DNA of 64,000 nucleotides from Pantoea eucrina (GCF_001691555.1 NZ_MAYN01000008.1:1010617-1074616); one strand, 5' to 3'; shown: positions 40,498-51,363, counted from the stretch's first letter. Notes: generated by a model not told the origin, from the sequence alone. Made by a program: numbers and translations.

Positions 40498-41511
40498 TCA
40501 ATCCTCAGTCAGTTCGCCACGTAAGTTCTGCTGCATTCTGGCACGAATTTCCTCAGGGCTAAGATCCTGACTTAATAAATAGTGCAGTTTTGTTAACGTG
40601 GCCTCAACGGTAAGATCAAAACCGCTGATCACGCCGGCATGCTCCAGCGCATTACCGGTGGCATAGCCGCCCATATTCACTTTGCCGGACATGCACTGCG
40701 TCAGATTAACCACAATGATACCGCGCTGGCTCGCCTGCTGAAGCTCATGCAGGAACTCAGCGTTTTGCGGCGCATTGCCCACTCCGTAAGAGCGCAAAAT
40801 CAGCGCTTTAACCGGCTGGCGCAGGAAGTTGCGTACTACATCTGCAGAAATACCCGGATAAATGGTTACCACACCAATAGGCTGCGGTGTGATGGGATGA
40901 ACCACCAGCTGGCCTGTCTGCTGTGGCGCGGGAGGCGTATTCAGACGACGGATATGAATACCCGCTTCCAGCAGCGGCGGGAGATTAGGTGAGGCGAAAG
41001 CGTTAAAACCGTCGGCGTGCGCTTTTGTGGTACGGTTGCCGCGGAACAGCGTGTTATTGAAAAACAGTGCCACTTCATTAATCGGATAGTTAGCCGCGAC
41101 ATAAAGGGAATTCAGCAAATTTTGCTGACCATCAGAGCGCAGTTCCGCCAGCGGGATCTGCGAGCCGGTAACGATGACCGGTTTCGCCAGATTTTCCAGC
41201 ATAAAAGAGAGGGCTGATGCGGTGAAAGCCATGGTATCGGTTCCATGCAGAATAACAAAACCGTCATAAGCGTCATAATTCTGGCGGATATCATCTGCAA
41301 TCGCCTGCCAGTCCTGCGGCGTCATATCGGAAGAGTCGATAAGTGGCGCATATTCGTGAATTGTAAAATCCGGCATCTCCGGCCGGTGGAACTCAGGCAT
41401 GTTGGCCAGCTGCTGCTGAAGATGGCCTGATACCGGTACATAGCCCTGCGCGGAGCGCTGCATCCCGATAGTACCGCCCGTGTAGGCTACATAGATATTT
41501 TTCTTTTGCAT
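40498..41511 (-). CDS. ansA: cytoplasmic L-asparaginase I
   Basis: Low-affinity cytoplasmic asparaginase converting L-asparagine to aspartate and ammonia. It has 337 residues (E. coli 338). The first catalytic Thr is in AYTGGTIGM and the second in ILHGTDTMAFTASAL. The catalytic Lys region is NRTTKAHADGFNAF. No signal peptide, as expected for type I. It follows sppA on the same strand, with a terminator in the 84-bp spacer, and is followed by pncA. Confidence 0.97.
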   Translation of the reverse strand: MQKKNIYVAYTGGTIGMQRSAQGYVPVSGHLQQQLANMPEFHRPEMPDFTIHEYAPLIDSSDMTPQDWQAIADDIRQNYDAYDGFVILHGTDTMAFTASALSFMLENLAKPVIVTGSQIPLAELRSDGQQNLLNSLYVAANYPINEVALFFNNTLFRGNRTTKAHADGFNAFASPNLPPLLEAGIHIRRLNTPPAPQQTGQLVVHPITPQPIGVVTIYPGISADVVRNFLRQPVKALILRSYGVGNAPQNAEFLHELQQASQRGIIVVNLTQCMSGKVNMGGYATGNALEHAGVISGFDLTVEATLTKLHYLLSQDLSPEEIRARMQQNLRGELTED

Positions 41512-41561
41512 GAGTGTACTCAGACTTGCCGTAAAACGCGCAGTATAAGGGGATTGGCAGG

Positions 41562-41592
41562 GAAAAGCAGCCCGACCAGCGGCCGGGCTGTA
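41562..41592 (-). terminator. Rho-independent terminator between sppA and ansA
   Basis: On the minus strand CAGCCCG ... CGGGCTG forms a 7-bp stem followed by CTTTTCC, directly after the sppA stop. The short T tract suggests partial readthrough into ansA. Confidence 0.6.
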
Positions 41593-41595
41593 AAA

Positions 41596-43452
41596 TTAGC
41601 GAACGCTGCCGCAATTCAGACAAAAGGCGTAACGATTTTGCGGATCGTTGAGCTTACCGAGCAGGCCGGGCTGCGCCTGCATGGCACTTACAACCTCCTG
41701 CACCGGCGCGGGCAGCCAGATTTTCAGCGCGTCAGGCAGTACTGCCTGCGCCGAAGCGTTCATCTGGTTGAGCAACAGATCGAGCATACCTGGCTCATCC
41801 TGATACCAGTTGAGCGATGGCTGCGTTACTTTGGCCAGAGAGGCTGCTTTGGCGACGGCGTCGTCAAAATCACCCAGCGCATCAACCAGACCATTATTTT
41901 TGGCGTCACTGCCGGTCCAGACATGACCCTGTGCGATAGCATCAATCTGCTCAGGTGTCTTGTGGCGGGAAGCGGCGACCAGTCCGATAAAATTGCGATA
42001 GCCATTCTCAATCGTCAGCTGCATCAGCTGTTGTACCTCTGCAGGCAGCGTTTTGGTCGCGGCCACATCGGCAAGCGGCGAGGTGGCTACGCCGTCCGTG
42101 TGCACGCCAATAGCATCCAGACTGTTTTCTACCGTATTGATGACACCAAAGATGCCGATAGAGCCGGTCAGAGTAGAGGGCGCGGCGATGATGTAATCTG
42201 CCGGCGTTGAAATCCAGTAACCGCCTGATGCGGCCATGCCACCCATAGAAACCACTACCGGCTTACCGGCTTCATGCGCGGCGGCGAGCTCTTCACGAAT
42301 GGCTTCCGATGCGGTGACGCTGCCGCCCGGGCTGTTTACCCGCAGGACGATAGCTTTAACTGCAGGATCCAGGCGCGCTTCGCGGATCTGTGCGGCTGTG
42401 GTATCACCGCCAACGTTGCCCGCGCTCTCTTCACCGTCCATGATTGCGCCGCTGGCGAGGATCACCGCGATGTTGCCTTTCTGCTGCGCCGGCTGTTTCA
42501 GACGGTAGTCATAAATGCTGACATAGCGGTAGTCGTTATTTGCTTTGTCCCAGCCAAATGTTTTAGCCAGCGCCTGGTCGGCGGCTGCGCGTGAACTCAG
42601 TGCATCCACCAGTTTGTTATTCAGCGCATATTTAGCCGTGTCGCCCTGGACGGCCTCCAGTCCACTGATAACGCCTGCCGCGCCGGGAAAGAGCTGCTCT
42701 GGCGTAATCTGGCGGTTGGCCGACACCGTATTCAGATAGTTTTGCCATAGCTGAGTGATCCAGCGGCTATCCGCATCACGCGCATCCGGGGACATGTTGT
42801 CACGCAGGAAAGGTTCAACGGCTGACTTGTAAGTCCCTACGCGAAAAACGTGCGATGACACCTTCAGTTTTTCCAGCAGGGTTTTGTAATAGAGTCCGTT
42901 GGTCGCAAACCCGTGCAGATCAACCGTGCCCTGCGGCGAAAGCCAGATCTTATTGGCGAAGCTGGCCAGGTAATATTGCGCCTGACTGTAGCTGTCACCC
43001 AGCGCATAGACCGGTTTCCCGCTATCACGAAACTCCCGCAGCGCTTTGCCGACATACTGCAGGGAAGGCTGATCGCCACCGGCAAAATCGCGCAGATCCA
43101 GAACGATACCGGTAATATTGCTGTCAGTTTTCGCCTGGCGAATGGCGTCAACCACATCAAACAGGGAGTTTTCCTGCAGGCGATCGCTGTTTGCGCCCAG
43201 CAGCTGGCGGCTGATCCGGCTCAGACGGTTACTCACCGACGGTTTATCCACCAGCATACCGCTGAGATCGACTTTTAACGCGCCCTGCTGGACCGGTTCA
43301 CTGTTGCCTGCGCTCGACAGCTGCAGCCAGATGCCGACACCGGCCAGAATCAGCACAATGAGAAACAGATTAAGGATAAATTCCCGGATAAAATTCAGAA
43401 CCCGCCAGCTCCAGCGGAACAGACCGGCAATAATTCGCCACAATGTGCGCAT
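41596..43452 (-). CDS. sppA: signal peptide peptidase SppA (protease IV)
   Basis: Inner-membrane serine protease that degrades cleaved signal peptides in the periplasm. It has 618 residues, as in E. coli. One N-terminal membrane anchor (about 20-45) precedes two tandem SppA domains. The Ser/Lys dyad is split between them: the lysine in [11 protein letters not shown] in the first half and the nucleophilic serine in GMAASGGYW in the second. The VNSPGGSV motif of the oxyanion region is present. Divergent from ydjA. Confidence 0.97.
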   Translation of the reverse strand: MRTLWRIIAGLFRWSWRVLNFIREFILNLFLIVLILAGVGIWLQLSSAGNSEPVQQGALKVDLSGMLVDKPSVSNRLSRISRQLLGANSDRLQENSLFDVVDAIRQAKTDSNITGIVLDLRDFAGGDQPSLQYVGKALREFRDSGKPVYALGDSYSQAQYYLASFANKIWLSPQGTVDLHGFATNGLYYKTLLEKLKVSSHVFRVGTYKSAVEPFLRDNMSPDARDADSRWITQLWQNYLNTVSANRQITPEQLFPGAAGVISGLEAVQGDTAKYALNNKLVDALSSRAAADQALAKTFGWDKANNDYRYVSIYDYRLKQPAQQKGNIAVILASGAIMDGEESAGNVGGDTTAAQIREARLDPAVKAIVLRVNSPGGSVTASEAIREELAAAHEAGKPVVVSMGGMAASGGYWISTPADYIIAAPSTLTGSIGIFGVINTVENSLDAIGVHTDGVATSPLADVAATKTLPAEVQQLMQLTIENGYRNFIGLVAASRHKTPEQIDAIAQGHVWTGSDAKNNGLVDALGDFDDAVAKAASLAKVTQPSLNWYQDEPGMLDLLLNQMNASAQAVLPDALKIWLPAPVQEVVSAMQAQPGLLGKLNDPQNRYAFCLNCGSVR

Positions 43453-43623
43453 AAACTCTCCATATTCACGTAGCCAGGGCCGGCAGCAGGTGCGCGTACC
43501 CCGATATCGGCATCATCCTAAAGAGCAGCCGCTGAAAAGTCAGCAGGAATTCGCACCAGACTGTTACAAAAGATCGCGCTGTGCCAGGATTAGCACATCA
43601 TCAGAAGGCACAGGAGAACCCTT

Positions 43624-44175
43624 ATGGATGCACTGGAGTTATTGACCAATCGCCGCTCAGCTTCACGGCTGACTGAACCCGCTCCGGCAGGAGAGGTGTT
43701 GCAGAATATTCTGCATGCCGGTATGCGGGCACCCGATCACGGTACGCTGCGCCCGTGGCGTTTCGTCATTGCAGAGAATGAGGGGCGGGATCGGCTAAGC
43801 CGCGTACTGGAGCAGGCTGCCCGTGATAGCGCGCTGGAAGAAAAAGCCATTGCGAAAGCGGCGGCAGCGCCATTTCGTGCCCCGATGGTGATAACCGTGA
43901 TTGCCGACTACAAACCCTCTGAAAAAGTGCCACAGTGGGAGCAGGTTGTCTCTGCTGGCTGTGCCGTCATGGCGATGCAGATGGCCGCGCTGGCGCAAGG
44001 GTATAACGGCATCTGGCGCAGTGGCCCATGGACCGATCACCCTCACGTGCGGGCAGCTTTTAACTGCAAGGAAAAAGATGCGATTGTAGGGTTTCTCTAT
44101 CTCGGCACGCCGCAGCTTAAAGCCAGCACCACGGTGGTCGCACCGGATACTGCAGAATTTGTCTCCTGGTTTTGA
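43624..44175 (+). CDS. ydjA: nitroreductase family protein YdjA
   Basis: FMN-dependent nitroreductase-like oxidoreductase, 183 residues as in E. coli YdjA, the smallest type in the family. FMN-binding features are NRRSASRL near the start and the [11 protein letters not shown] segment. A C-terminal GFLYLGTP motif follows. The physiological substrate is unknown. In E. coli selD and then topB follow; here topB comes next with only 146 bp between, and no selD. Confidence 0.96.
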   Translation: MDALELLTNRRSASRLTEPAPAGEVLQNILHAGMRAPDHGTLRPWRFVIAENEGRDRLSRVLEQAARDSALEEKAIAKAAAAPFRAPMVITVIADYKPSEKVPQWEQVVSAGCAVMAMQMAALAQGYNGIWRSGPWTDHPHVRAAFNCKEKDAIVGFLYLGTPQLKASTTVVAPDTAEFVSWF

Positions 44176-44181
44176 TTCTTC

Positions 44182-44209
44182 CGCCTGCAATTTGACAGAA
44201 TTGCAGGCG
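44182..44209. terminator. 11-bp inverted repeat after ydjA
   Basis: CGCCTGCAATT and AATTGCAGGCG form a perfect stem with a 6-base loop, six bases past the ydjA stop. No T run follows, so it is a weak or Rho-assisted terminator. Confidence 0.55.
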
Positions 44210-44321
44210 TCATGCGCAAAAACGCCGCATCCGTGCAGAGAAAGCTTACCTGCAGCAAGCCGCCAGGCTACCATCGCGTCATCATTTCCGTTAAAGCTGA
44301 AAGAAAGGATTTGCGCCTTCC

Positions 44322-46241
44322 ATGCGTTTATTTATTGCTGAAAAACCGAGTCTGGCGCGCGCCATCGCAGAGGTGCTGCCAAAGCCGCATCGCCGCGGAG
44401 AGGGCTATATCGCCTGCGGCAACGATCAGGTTGTGACATGGTGCGTCGGGCATTTACTGGAGCAGGCGCAGCCTGACAGCTACGACAGCCGCTATGCCCG
44501 CTGGAATCTGGCCGATCTGCCTATTATTCCTGAAAAGTGGCGTCTGCAGCCGCGTCCCTCGGTAGCAAAACAGCTAAAGGCTATAGAAGGATTATTGCAG
44601 CAGGCCAGCGAAATTGTGCACGCCGGCGATCCGGATCGTGAAGGTCAGCTGCTGGTGGATGAGGTGCTGGATTATCTGCAGCTGCCGGCCGGGAAGCGCC
44701 AGCGGGTACAGCGCTGCCTGATCAACGATCTTAATCCGGCGGCCGTTGAACGTGCAGTCAGCCGGCTACGGGAAAACCGCGAATTTATCCCGCTCTGCGT
44801 CTCAGCGCTGGCGCGTTCACGTGCTGACTGGCTGTATGGCATCAACATGACGCGCGCCTGGACCCTGCTTGGACGCAATGCCGGCTATGATGGCGTCTTA
44901 TCGGTAGGGCGTGTGCAGACGCCGGTGCTCGGGCTGGTAGTCAGACGGGATGAAGAAATTGAGCACTTTGCACCCAAAGACTATTTTGAAGTGAAAGCGC
45001 ATATCGTTACGCCGAAGGAGGAGCGCTTTGTTGCCAGCTGGGTGCCGAGCGACGCCTGCGAACCCTGGCAGGATGAAGAGGGGCGTGTCCTGCACCGGCC
45101 GCTGGCAGAGCACGTGCTGGCACGTATCCAGGGGCAGCCCGCACAGGTTACCGGCTATAACGACAGGCGTGAATCGGAAACCGCACCGCTGCCGTTTTCG
45201 CTCTCCAGCCTCCAGATTGAGGCAGCAAAACGTTACGGGCTCAGCGCACAGAGCGTGCTGGACTGCTGCCAGCGCCTCTATGAGACGCATAAGCTTATTA
45301 CCTATCCGCGTTCGGATAGCCGCTATTTACCCGATGAGCACTATGCCGGTCGTCATGCCGTACTGAAAGCGATCGCTGTCCACCAGCCCGATCTGACGCC
45401 GCCTGCTGACTTCAATGCGGAACAGAAAAACCGCTGCTGGGACGATAAAAAGGTTGATGCGCATCATGCCATCATTCCTACCGCGCGTACCGGCAAAGTG
45501 GCACTGAGCGATAACGAAGCCCGAATCTATGCGCTGATTGCCCGGCAGTATCTGATGCAGTTCTGCCCGGATGCGCAATTCCGCAAATGCGTTATCGATC
45601 TGGAAATCGGGGGTGGCAAATTTGTGGCAAAAGCACGTTTCCTGGCGGAAGCGGGATGGCGGGCGCTGCTCGGGAACAAGGAGCGCGATGAGGAAAATGA
45701 CGGCACGCCGCTGCCGGTAGTCAGTAAAGGCGATACGCTGCTGTGCGAGCGCGGTGAGCTACTGGAAAAGCAGACCCAGCCGCCACGACCGTTCACTGAT
45801 GCCACGCTCTTATCCGCCATGACCGGCATTGCGCGCTTTGTGCAGGATAAAGAATTAAAGAAAGTGCTGCGCGCGACCGATGGTTTAGGGACGGAGGCCA
45901 CGCGGGCCGGCATTATCGAGCTGCTTTTTCGCCGGACTTTCCTGGTGAAAAAAGGTCGCTATATCCACTCAACAGAGGCGGGCAGAGCCCTGATCCATGC
46001 GCTGCCCGAAATGGCGGCGCGTCCGGATATGACGGCGCAGTGGGAGTCAACCCTGACGCGTATCAGCGAAAAAAGCTGCCGCTATGATGAGTTTATGCAG
46101 CCGCTGGTATCCACGCTGACCACGCTGATTGGAGAGGCGCGGCAACGGCCTTCTTTGCAGGCATTTAAAGGGCTGGCCGCCGCCTCGCCGGCGCGCAGTA
46201 AAGCAAAAAAACAGCGGCGAAAACCAAAGGAGACGCAATGA
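44322..46241 (+). CDS. topB: DNA topoisomerase III
   Basis: Type IA topoisomerase that decatenates replication and recombination intermediates, working with RecQ. It has 639 residues (E. coli 653). The N-terminal TOPRIM domain has [16 protein letters not shown] and the acidic motif [15 protein letters not shown]. The active-site Tyr is in [13 protein letters not shown] (around residue 325). The C-terminus is basic, with [13 protein letters not shown]. The last codons overlap the next gene in an ATGA junction. The short C-terminus accounts for the length difference. Confidence 0.97.
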   Translation: MRLFIAEKPSLARAIAEVLPKPHRRGEGYIACGNDQVVTWCVGHLLEQAQPDSYDSRYARWNLADLPIIPEKWRLQPRPSVAKQLKAIEGLLQQASEIVHAGDPDREGQLLVDEVLDYLQLPAGKRQRVQRCLINDLNPAAVERAVSRLRENREFIPLCVSALARSRADWLYGINMTRAWTLLGRNAGYDGVLSVGRVQTPVLGLVVRRDEEIEHFAPKDYFEVKAHIVTPKEERFVASWVPSDACEPWQDEEGRVLHRPLAEHVLARIQGQPAQVTGYNDRRESETAPLPFSLSSLQIEAAKRYGLSAQSVLDCCQRLYETHKLITYPRSDSRYLPDEHYAGRHAVLKAIAVHQPDLTPPADFNAEQKNRCWDDKKVDAHHAIIPTARTGKVALSDNEARIYALIARQYLMQFCPDAQFRKCVIDLEIGGGKFVAKARFLAEAGWRALLGNKERDEENDGTPLPVVSKGDTLLCERGELLEKQTQPPRPFTDATLLSAMTGIARFVQDKELKKVLRATDGLGTEATRAGIIELLFRRTFLVKKGRYIHSTEAGRALIHALPEMAARPDMTAQWESTLTRISEKSCRYDEFMQPLVSTLTTLIGEARQRPSLQAFKGLAAASPARSKAKKQRRKPKETQ

Positions 46242-46537
46242 GCAGGTATACAACGGTAACGGCGCTGGCGCTGCTGGTTTGCAGCAGTGCAGCGCTGGCA
46301 AACCGGATGCCGGAGCCGGCACGTACGGGTAATACTGATGTGGTGGTGGATATGCCGGCAGAGGTCTGGACGCAGGGCCAGAATCGTCAGCAGAACAGCT
46401 GCCTTCAGTGCTGCATTTATGAAAATCGCAGCTATTCAGAAGGCGCAGTGGTCAAGGCCGAAGGGGTACTGCTGCAGTGCTCACGGGATGAAAAGGTACT
46501 GGGCACCAATCCGCTGCTCTGGAAAATCATTAAATAG
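46238..46537 (+). CDS. ynjH: DUF1496 family exported protein YnjH
   Basis: A 99-residue protein with a signal peptide (cleavage expected after Ala21, ALA|N) and the DUF1496 core. Conserved segments are [34 protein letters not shown] split over two halves, [14 protein letters not shown] and WKIIK; three or four cysteines could form disulfides. E. coli YnjH (90 residues) lies near topB and xthA but not directly behind topB. Here the ATG overlaps the topB stop (ATGA), so translation is coupled. Function unknown; periplasmic. Confidence 0.88.
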   Translation: MSRYTTVTALALLVCSSAALANRMPEPARTGNTDVVVDMPAEVWTQGQNRQQNSCLQCCIYENRSYSEGAVVKAEGVLLQCSRDEKVLGTNPLLWKIIK

Positions 46538-46540
46538 GTA

Positions 46541-46564
46541 AGCGTGGCGCCCGGGCGCCACGCT
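46541..46564. terminator. 24-bp perfect palindrome between ynjH and xthA
   Basis: AGCGTGGCGCCC and GGGCGCCACGCT are perfect reverse complements with no spacer. The hairpin, very GC-rich, lies three bases past the ynjH stop and six past the convergent xthA stop. It can act on both transcripts, though T runs are lacking. Confidence 0.6.
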
Positions 46565-46570
46565 CAGCGT

Positions 46571-47377
46571 TTACAGTTCGAACGTTGCCCAGACGGGCGC
46601 ATGGTCAGACGGCTTCTCCATGCCGCGGATGGCATAATCGATACCGGCATCGACGCAGCGTGCAGCCAGCGGCTGGCTGGCCAGCAGCAGATCGATGCGC
46701 AGCCCGCGGTTATCATCAAATCCGCGCGAGCGGTAGTCAAACCAGGAAAACCGATCGTGGGTCGTCGGATTTCTGGCGCGCCAGGTATCCACCAGTCCCC
46801 ACTGCAGCAGCCGATCCATCCACTCACGTTCTTCCGGCAGAAACGAGCATTTTCCGGTACGCAACCAGCGTTTGCGGCTCTCTTCACCGATCCCGATATC
46901 CAGGTCGGTGGCGCTGATATTCATGTCACCCATGATCAGCACCGGCTTGTCAGCGGCGGTGTGCTGCACCAGATAGTTCTGCAGATCGCGGTAAAACTTC
47001 TCTTTGGCCGGGAATTTAAGCGGATGGTCACGGCTTTCGCCCTGCGGAAAATAGCCGTTGATAACCGTGATGTTACCTGACGGACCCGGCACCTCGGCCA
47101 TAATCAGCCGCCGCTGGGCGTCATCGTCATCGCCCGGAAAACCGCGCATGACCCGTACCGGCGCGGTTTTGGTCAGTAGCGCTACGCCGTAGTGCCCTTT
47201 TTGTCCATGATAGTTGACGTGATAGCCGAGCTGGCTGACCGCTTCAAGCGGAAACATCTCATCGTGAACCTTGGTTTCCTGCAGGCCGATTACGTCAGGC
47301 TGATGCTGTTCCACCAGCGCGGCCAGCTGATGAGGGCGTGCACGCAACCCGTTGATGTTAAATGAAACAAATTTCAT
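46571..47377 (-). CDS. xthA: exodeoxyribonuclease III
   Basis: Major AP endonuclease and 3'-5' exonuclease of base excision repair; it also removes 3' phosphate blocks after oxidative damage. It has 268 residues, as in E. coli. The metal-binding Glu34 is in GLQETKVHD. The catalytic Asp/Asn pair is in [13 protein letters not shown], and the C-terminal SDHAPVW holds the catalytic His. Also conserved: FNINGLRAR. In E. coli it is sigma-S-dependent. Convergent with topB-ynjH. Confidence 0.98.
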   Translation of the reverse strand: MKFVSFNINGLRARPHQLAALVEQHQPDVIGLQETKVHDEMFPLEAVSQLGYHVNYHGQKGHYGVALLTKTAPVRVMRGFPGDDDDAQRRLIMAEVPGPSGNITVINGYFPQGESRDHPLKFPAKEKFYRDLQNYLVQHTAADKPVLIMGDMNISATDLDIGIGEESRKRWLRTGKCSFLPEEREWMDRLLQWGLVDTWRARNPTTHDRFSWFDYRSRGFDDNRGLRIDLLLASQPLAARCVDAGIDYAIRGMEKPSDHAPVWATFEL

Positions 47378-47519
47378 ATCGCTGCCATTTTAATAACCTG
47401 TATGCGGCGCGATGGTAACGATTTTCAGGCAAAAAGTCATGCCCGAACGAAAGCTGGCAGTGGAGTAACAGAAAAGGGCAGGGTAAGGCTATCAGGGGAA
47501 GAGCGTACAGAACAGAGGA

Positions 47520-47604
<85 letters not shown>

Positions 47605-47647
47605 TGGGATATAAAGCTCAGATTCAGGCACTGCAGAGTGATTCAGA

Positions 47648-47732
<85 letters not shown>

Positions 47733-47767
47733 ACTTGCCTGAATCTTTGTGCCTGAAGGCGGGGCGC

Positions 47768-47795
47768 ATCATACCAAATGCGTTCCGCCTGTAAA
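47768..47795 (-). promoter_or_regulatory. stringent-type promoter of the tRNA-Tyr pair
   Basis: On the minus strand TTTACA, a 16-base spacer and TATGAT are followed by the GC-rich discriminator GCGCCCC. Both hexamers, the spacer length and the discriminator are those of the E. coli tyrT promoter, the textbook example of ppGpp/DksA-repressed and Fis-activated transcription. Fis sites would be expected upstream but were not checked base by base. Confidence 0.9.
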
Positions 47796-47841
47796 GCACT
47801 GGATGTGAAAATAAAACCTGTTTGCCCGTTTTTTATGCGCA

Positions 47842-47868
47842 GCGCTGAAGAGTTAGACAATTCAGCGC
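47842..47868 (-). terminator. hairpin downstream of purU
   Basis: GCGCTGAA and TTCAGCGC flank an 11-base loop, about 22 bases past the purU stop and before the tRNA promoter. No T tract; a possible weak terminator. Confidence 0.4.
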
Positions 47869-47889
47869 GCTGGCACGCAAACGTCGCGC

Positions 47890-48738
47890 TTAAAGAATGA
47901 TCGTACGGTTTCCATAAACAAACACGCGCTGACCGAGCACTTTATAGAGCGCGCGACTCAGCACATTTTTTTCCACATCGCGTCCGGCGCGCATCATCTC
48001 TTCTGCGGTATAGCTGTGATCCACGTTGATGACATCCTGCATGATGATCGGGCCTTCATCCAGGTTGTCATTCACATAGTGCGCCGTTGCGCCAATAATT
48101 TTAACGCCGCGTTCATACGCCTGATGATACGGACGTGCGCCGATAAAAGCGGGCAGGAACGAGTGATGAATATTGATGATCTGGTTAGGGTAGCGCTGGA
48201 CAAAGGCGGGCGTCAGCACGCGCATATATTTTGCCAGCACGACGTAATCAGGCTGATAGCGGTCGATCTCTTCCGCCATGCGGTTGTCGTGCTCTTCGCG
48301 CGTCTTGCCTTCATGGCTGACCAGCACAAAAGGAATATCAAAGCGTTCTACCAGCGAGCGCAGCGTATCGTGATTTCCGATCACCGCCGCAATCTCCATA
48401 TCCAGACCGCCAAACGCGCTTTTCATCAGCAGGTCACCCAGGCAGTGCGCCTCTTTTGTGACCAGAATAACAACGCGGCGGCGACCGGCAGTGTGCAGCT
48501 CACGTACGGATCCGGCAGGCAGGGCGCTATCCAGATCGGCCAGCAGCGTATTGTCGTTAAAAATGCCTTCCAGCTCGGTACGCATGAAAAAGCGGCCGGT
48601 ACGGTGATCAACAAACTCATTGTTTTGCACAATGTTGAGTTCATGCTTGTAGCAAATGTTGGTGATCTTGGCGATCAGACCTTTGGCATCAGGGCAAATG
48701 GTCCGTAAAACTTTTCGTTGCAGTGTTTGCGCTTGCAT
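47890..48738 (-). CDS. purU: formyltetrahydrofolate deformylase
   Basis: Hydrolyses 10-formyl-THF to formate and THF, balancing one-carbon pools and supplying formate to PurT. It has 282 residues from ATG 48738 (E. coli 280). An N-terminal ACT domain (about 8-90, with RTICPDAKGLIAKITNI) precedes the formyltransferase fold. That fold has the catalytic Asn-His region NIHHSFLPAF, GARPYHQAYERGVK and the Asp in NDNLDEGPIIMQD. A TTG nine bases upstream could also start it. Confidence 0.97.
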   Translation of the reverse strand: MQAQTLQRKVLRTICPDAKGLIAKITNICYKHELNIVQNNEFVDHRTGRFFMRTELEGIFNDNTLLADLDSALPAGSVRELHTAGRRRVVILVTKEAHCLGDLLMKSAFGGLDMEIAAVIGNHDTLRSLVERFDIPFVLVSHEGKTREEHDNRMAEEIDRYQPDYVVLAKYMRVLTPAFVQRYPNQIINIHHSFLPAFIGARPYHQAYERGVKIIGATAHYVNDNLDEGPIIMQDVINVDHSYTAEEMMRAGRDVEKNVLSRALYKVLGQRVFVYGNRTIIL

Positions 48739-48794
48739 CTCAATCAAGGTCCTGTCAAAGCGATAAGGGTATTACCATTGCGGCGGAGCGGGTA

Positions 48795-49250
48795 TCAGCC
48801 ACAACATTTTTTGTATTTTTTGCCAGAGCCGCAGGGGCAGCGATCGTTACGCCCGATTGCCGGCACTGTTCCATCGACATAGTACCAGCGACCCTCCTCC
48901 CGAAGAAAGCGTGAACGCTCGCTGATCGCTGACTCGTGCGCTTTTTCGCGGTAGCGCGCAAAAAAGGTCACAAAGGCTTCGTTCTCATGGATGCCATGAT
49001 TACAACAGGTTACATTTAGTCCGAGCCAGGTGGTACCGGCAAAACTTTCAGATAAACGCGCCGTCAGATCGGCACTGCGCTGGCTGGCGTGCCAGGTATC
49101 TGTCAGATAAACTGCATTACCTGTGGCGTAGGCGGTATAGCGGGAGCGCATCAGCTGTTCAGCACTGAGTGGAATGGCATCGCCGTTTAAAAAGGGCTGA
49201 CAACATAAGCTATACTGCTTTCCGCTGCAGCAGGGGCACTTTTCGGACAC
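48795..49250 (-). CDS. ychJ: YchJ family SEC-C motif protein
   Basis: A 151-residue UPF0225 protein (E. coli YchJ 152) with zinc-binding SEC-C motifs at both ends: [13 protein letters not shown] at the start and [17 protein letters not shown] at the end. The middle is an NTF2-like domain (about 20-125). Function is unknown; the SEC-C motif in SecA binds zinc and the SecB chaperone, so a protein-contact role is possible. The start is GTG at 49250, with AGGAGA upstream. Divergent from rssA with a 95-bp gap. Confidence 0.94.
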   Translation of the reverse strand: MSEKCPCCSGKQYSLCCQPFLNGDAIPLSAEQLMRSRYTAYATGNAVYLTDTWHASQRSADLTARLSESFAGTTWLGLNVTCCNHGIHENEAFVTFFARYREKAHESAISERSRFLREEGRWYYVDGTVPAIGRNDRCPCGSGKKYKKCCG

Positions 49251-49345
49251 ATCATCTCCTGAGAGTGGTTAACGTTATCATAAGCGTGCGCTATGGTAGC
49301 CGACTGCGTGGCATGATGCTACGTACCAGCAGCATCAGAGGTAAG

Positions 49346-50245
49346 ATGAGAAAGGTCAAAATTGGACTGGCTCTGGGATCGGGCGCAGCGAAAGGCTGGG
49401 CGCATATTGGCGTCATCAATGCACTGGAGCATGCCGGTATTGAAATTGATGTAGTAGCCGGCTGTTCGGTAGGTGCGCTGGTGGGAGCGGCCTACACCAA
49501 TGGTCACCTGGCAAAAATGGAAAAGTGGGTCAGCGCGTTTCGCTACTGGGACGTGATCCGCCTGATGGATCTTTCCTGGCAGCGCGGAGGATTGTTACGC
49601 GGCGATCGCGTTTTCAGCCACATTCGTCAGCTTATTCCACATGACCAGATTGAAGGCGGTTTGAAACCTTTTGGCGTGGTTGCCACAAACCTGAGCACCG
49701 GACGTGAACTCTGGCTGACTGAAGGCGATCTGCATCAGGCCGTGCGCGCTTCCTGTAGTATGCCAGGCTTATTACCACCCGTTGGCTACAATGGATACTG
49801 GCTGGTAGATGGTGCTGTGGTGAATCCGGTACCCATCTCTCTGACCCGGGCGCTCGGCGCAGACATTGTTATTGCAGTCGATCTTCAGCATGATGCGCAT
49901 CTGATGCAGCAGGATCTGCTGTCAGTGACGCCGGAAAACGGTGACGATGTGGCAGAGGCGCTTTCGTGGGGCAAAAAATTGCGTCAGCGTCTGATGGGGT
50001 TTACACGCCATCGTGCGGCACAGACGCCCGGCGCAATGGAGATCATGTCGACGTCAATTCAGGTGCTGGAAAACCGGCTTAAACGTAACCGCATGGCGGG
50101 CGATCCGCCGGATGTGCTGATTCAGCCGTTTTGTCCGCAGATTTCAACGCTGGATTTTCATCGTGCTGAAGAGGCTATGGCTGCCGGTAAGGCGGCCGTA
50201 GAGAAAAAAATGGATGAACTATTACCGCTGGTCCGTAGCAGATAG
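49346..50245 (+). CDS. rssA: patatin-like phospholipase RssA
   Basis: A 299-residue patatin-fold protein (E. coli RssA 301). Ser41 lies in the lipase motif GCSVG, and the catalytic Asp155 in VDGAVVNP. The glycine-rich oxyanion loop GLALGSGAAKGW opens the protein. Enzyme substrate is not established; in E. coli it is co-transcribed with rssB. I chose ATG 49346 because MRKVKIGLALGSG matches the family start; a longer reading would overlap the divergent ychJ. Confidence 0.95.
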   Translation: MRKVKIGLALGSGAAKGWAHIGVINALEHAGIEIDVVAGCSVGALVGAAYTNGHLAKMEKWVSAFRYWDVIRLMDLSWQRGGLLRGDRVFSHIRQLIPHDQIEGGLKPFGVVATNLSTGRELWLTEGDLHQAVRASCSMPGLLPPVGYNGYWLVDGAVVNPVPISLTRALGADIVIAVDLQHDAHLMQQDLLSVTPENGDDVAEALSWGKKLRQRLMGFTRHRAAQTPGAMEIMSTSIQVLENRLKRNRMAGDPPDVLIQPFCPQISTLDFHRAEEAMAAGKAAVEKKMDELLPLVRSR

Positions 50246-50346
50246 TCAGTTGTTCATTCAGGGGGGTTGTCGCTGATGACAATAATTAAAGGCGCAACTG
50301 CATTTTATGAACCACTATTGCAATATCTGGTACGCAGGGGGAGAGA

Positions 50347-51363
50347 ATGGAAAAACCACTACTCGGCAAAAAGATACTCATTGTCGAAGATGAGGTCGTT
50401 TTCCGTTCATTGCTGGAAAATGTACTAATCAGCCTGGGGGCAACAGCCCTGGAGGCAGGTGATGGGCTGGAAGGCCTCGACATTCTGTCGGCGCACCACG
50501 CCGATCTGGTGATTTGCGATCTGGAAATGCCCCGGATGGGCGGCATTCCTTTTGTTGAGCATCTGCGCAGTCACGGTAATACGGTGCCTGTTCTGGTGAT
50601 ATCAGCCACCCAGAACATGGCGGATATCGCGCATGTTTTGCGGCTTGGCGTGCAGGACGTGTTATTAAAACCGCTGAAAAATATCGAACGCTTCCGTGAA
50701 GCCGTTTTTGAGTGTCTTTATCCCTCAATGTTCACCTCCAAAGTGGAGGAGGATGAGCAGCTGTTTCAGGACTGGGATGCGCTGGCACGCGATCCAATCG
50801 CCGCGGCAAAATTGCTGAAACAGCTGCAACCGCCGGTTCAGCAAACTATTGCGCACTGCCGCATCAATTACCGACAGTTGACCATGGCGGAACAGCCAGG
50901 ACTGGTGCTGGATATCGCTGCGCTATCTGATAAAGATCTCGCTTTTTACTGCCTTGATGTAACCCGGGCAGGCGATAACGGCGTACTGGCTGCTCTGCTG
51001 CTGCGGGCTCTGTTTAACGGTTTGCTGCAGGAGCAGCTATCCGGACAGCATCATCGGTTGCCGGAACTCAACGGCCTGCTGCGTCAGGTGAATATGCTGC
51101 TGCGTCAGGCAAACCTGACCGGGCAATTTCCGCTTTTAGTGGGGTATTACCATCGCGAATTGCGTAAATTGATTCTGGTGTCAGCAGGTCTTAATGCAAC
51201 GCTGCATCTGGAAAACAACCAGCTGCAGTTAAACAGCGGTGTGCCGCTGGGAACGATGGGGGGCACCCATCTCAATCAAATTTCACAGCATACTGATGCC
51301 TGGCAATGCCATGTCTGGGGCGCCGGAGGCAGGCTTCGTCTGATGTTATCGAGCGAAGAATAA
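50347..51363 (+). CDS. rssB: RpoS-targeting response regulator RssB
   Basis: Adaptor that delivers sigma-S to the ClpXP protease; anti-adaptors (Ira proteins) block it in stress. It has 338 residues (E. coli 337). The N-terminal receiver domain carries phospho-acceptor Asp58 in ICDLEMP. A linker leads to a C-terminal PP2C-like pseudophosphatase domain (about 140-338). It follows rssA by 101 bases and is probably in the same transcript. Divergence from E. coli is largest in the C-terminal half, as is usual for the family. Confidence 0.96.
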   Translation: MEKPLLGKKILIVEDEVVFRSLLENVLISLGATALEAGDGLEGLDILSAHHADLVICDLEMPRMGGIPFVEHLRSHGNTVPVLVISATQNMADIAHVLRLGVQDVLLKPLKNIERFREAVFECLYPSMFTSKVEEDEQLFQDWDALARDPIAAAKLLKQLQPPVQQTIAHCRINYRQLTMAEQPGLVLDIAALSDKDLAFYCLDVTRAGDNGVLAALLLRALFNGLLQEQLSGQHHRLPELNGLLRQVNMLLRQANLTGQFPLLVGYYHRELRKLILVSAGLNATLHLENNQLQLNSGVPLGTMGGTHLNQISQHTDAWQCHVWGAGGRLRLMLSSEE

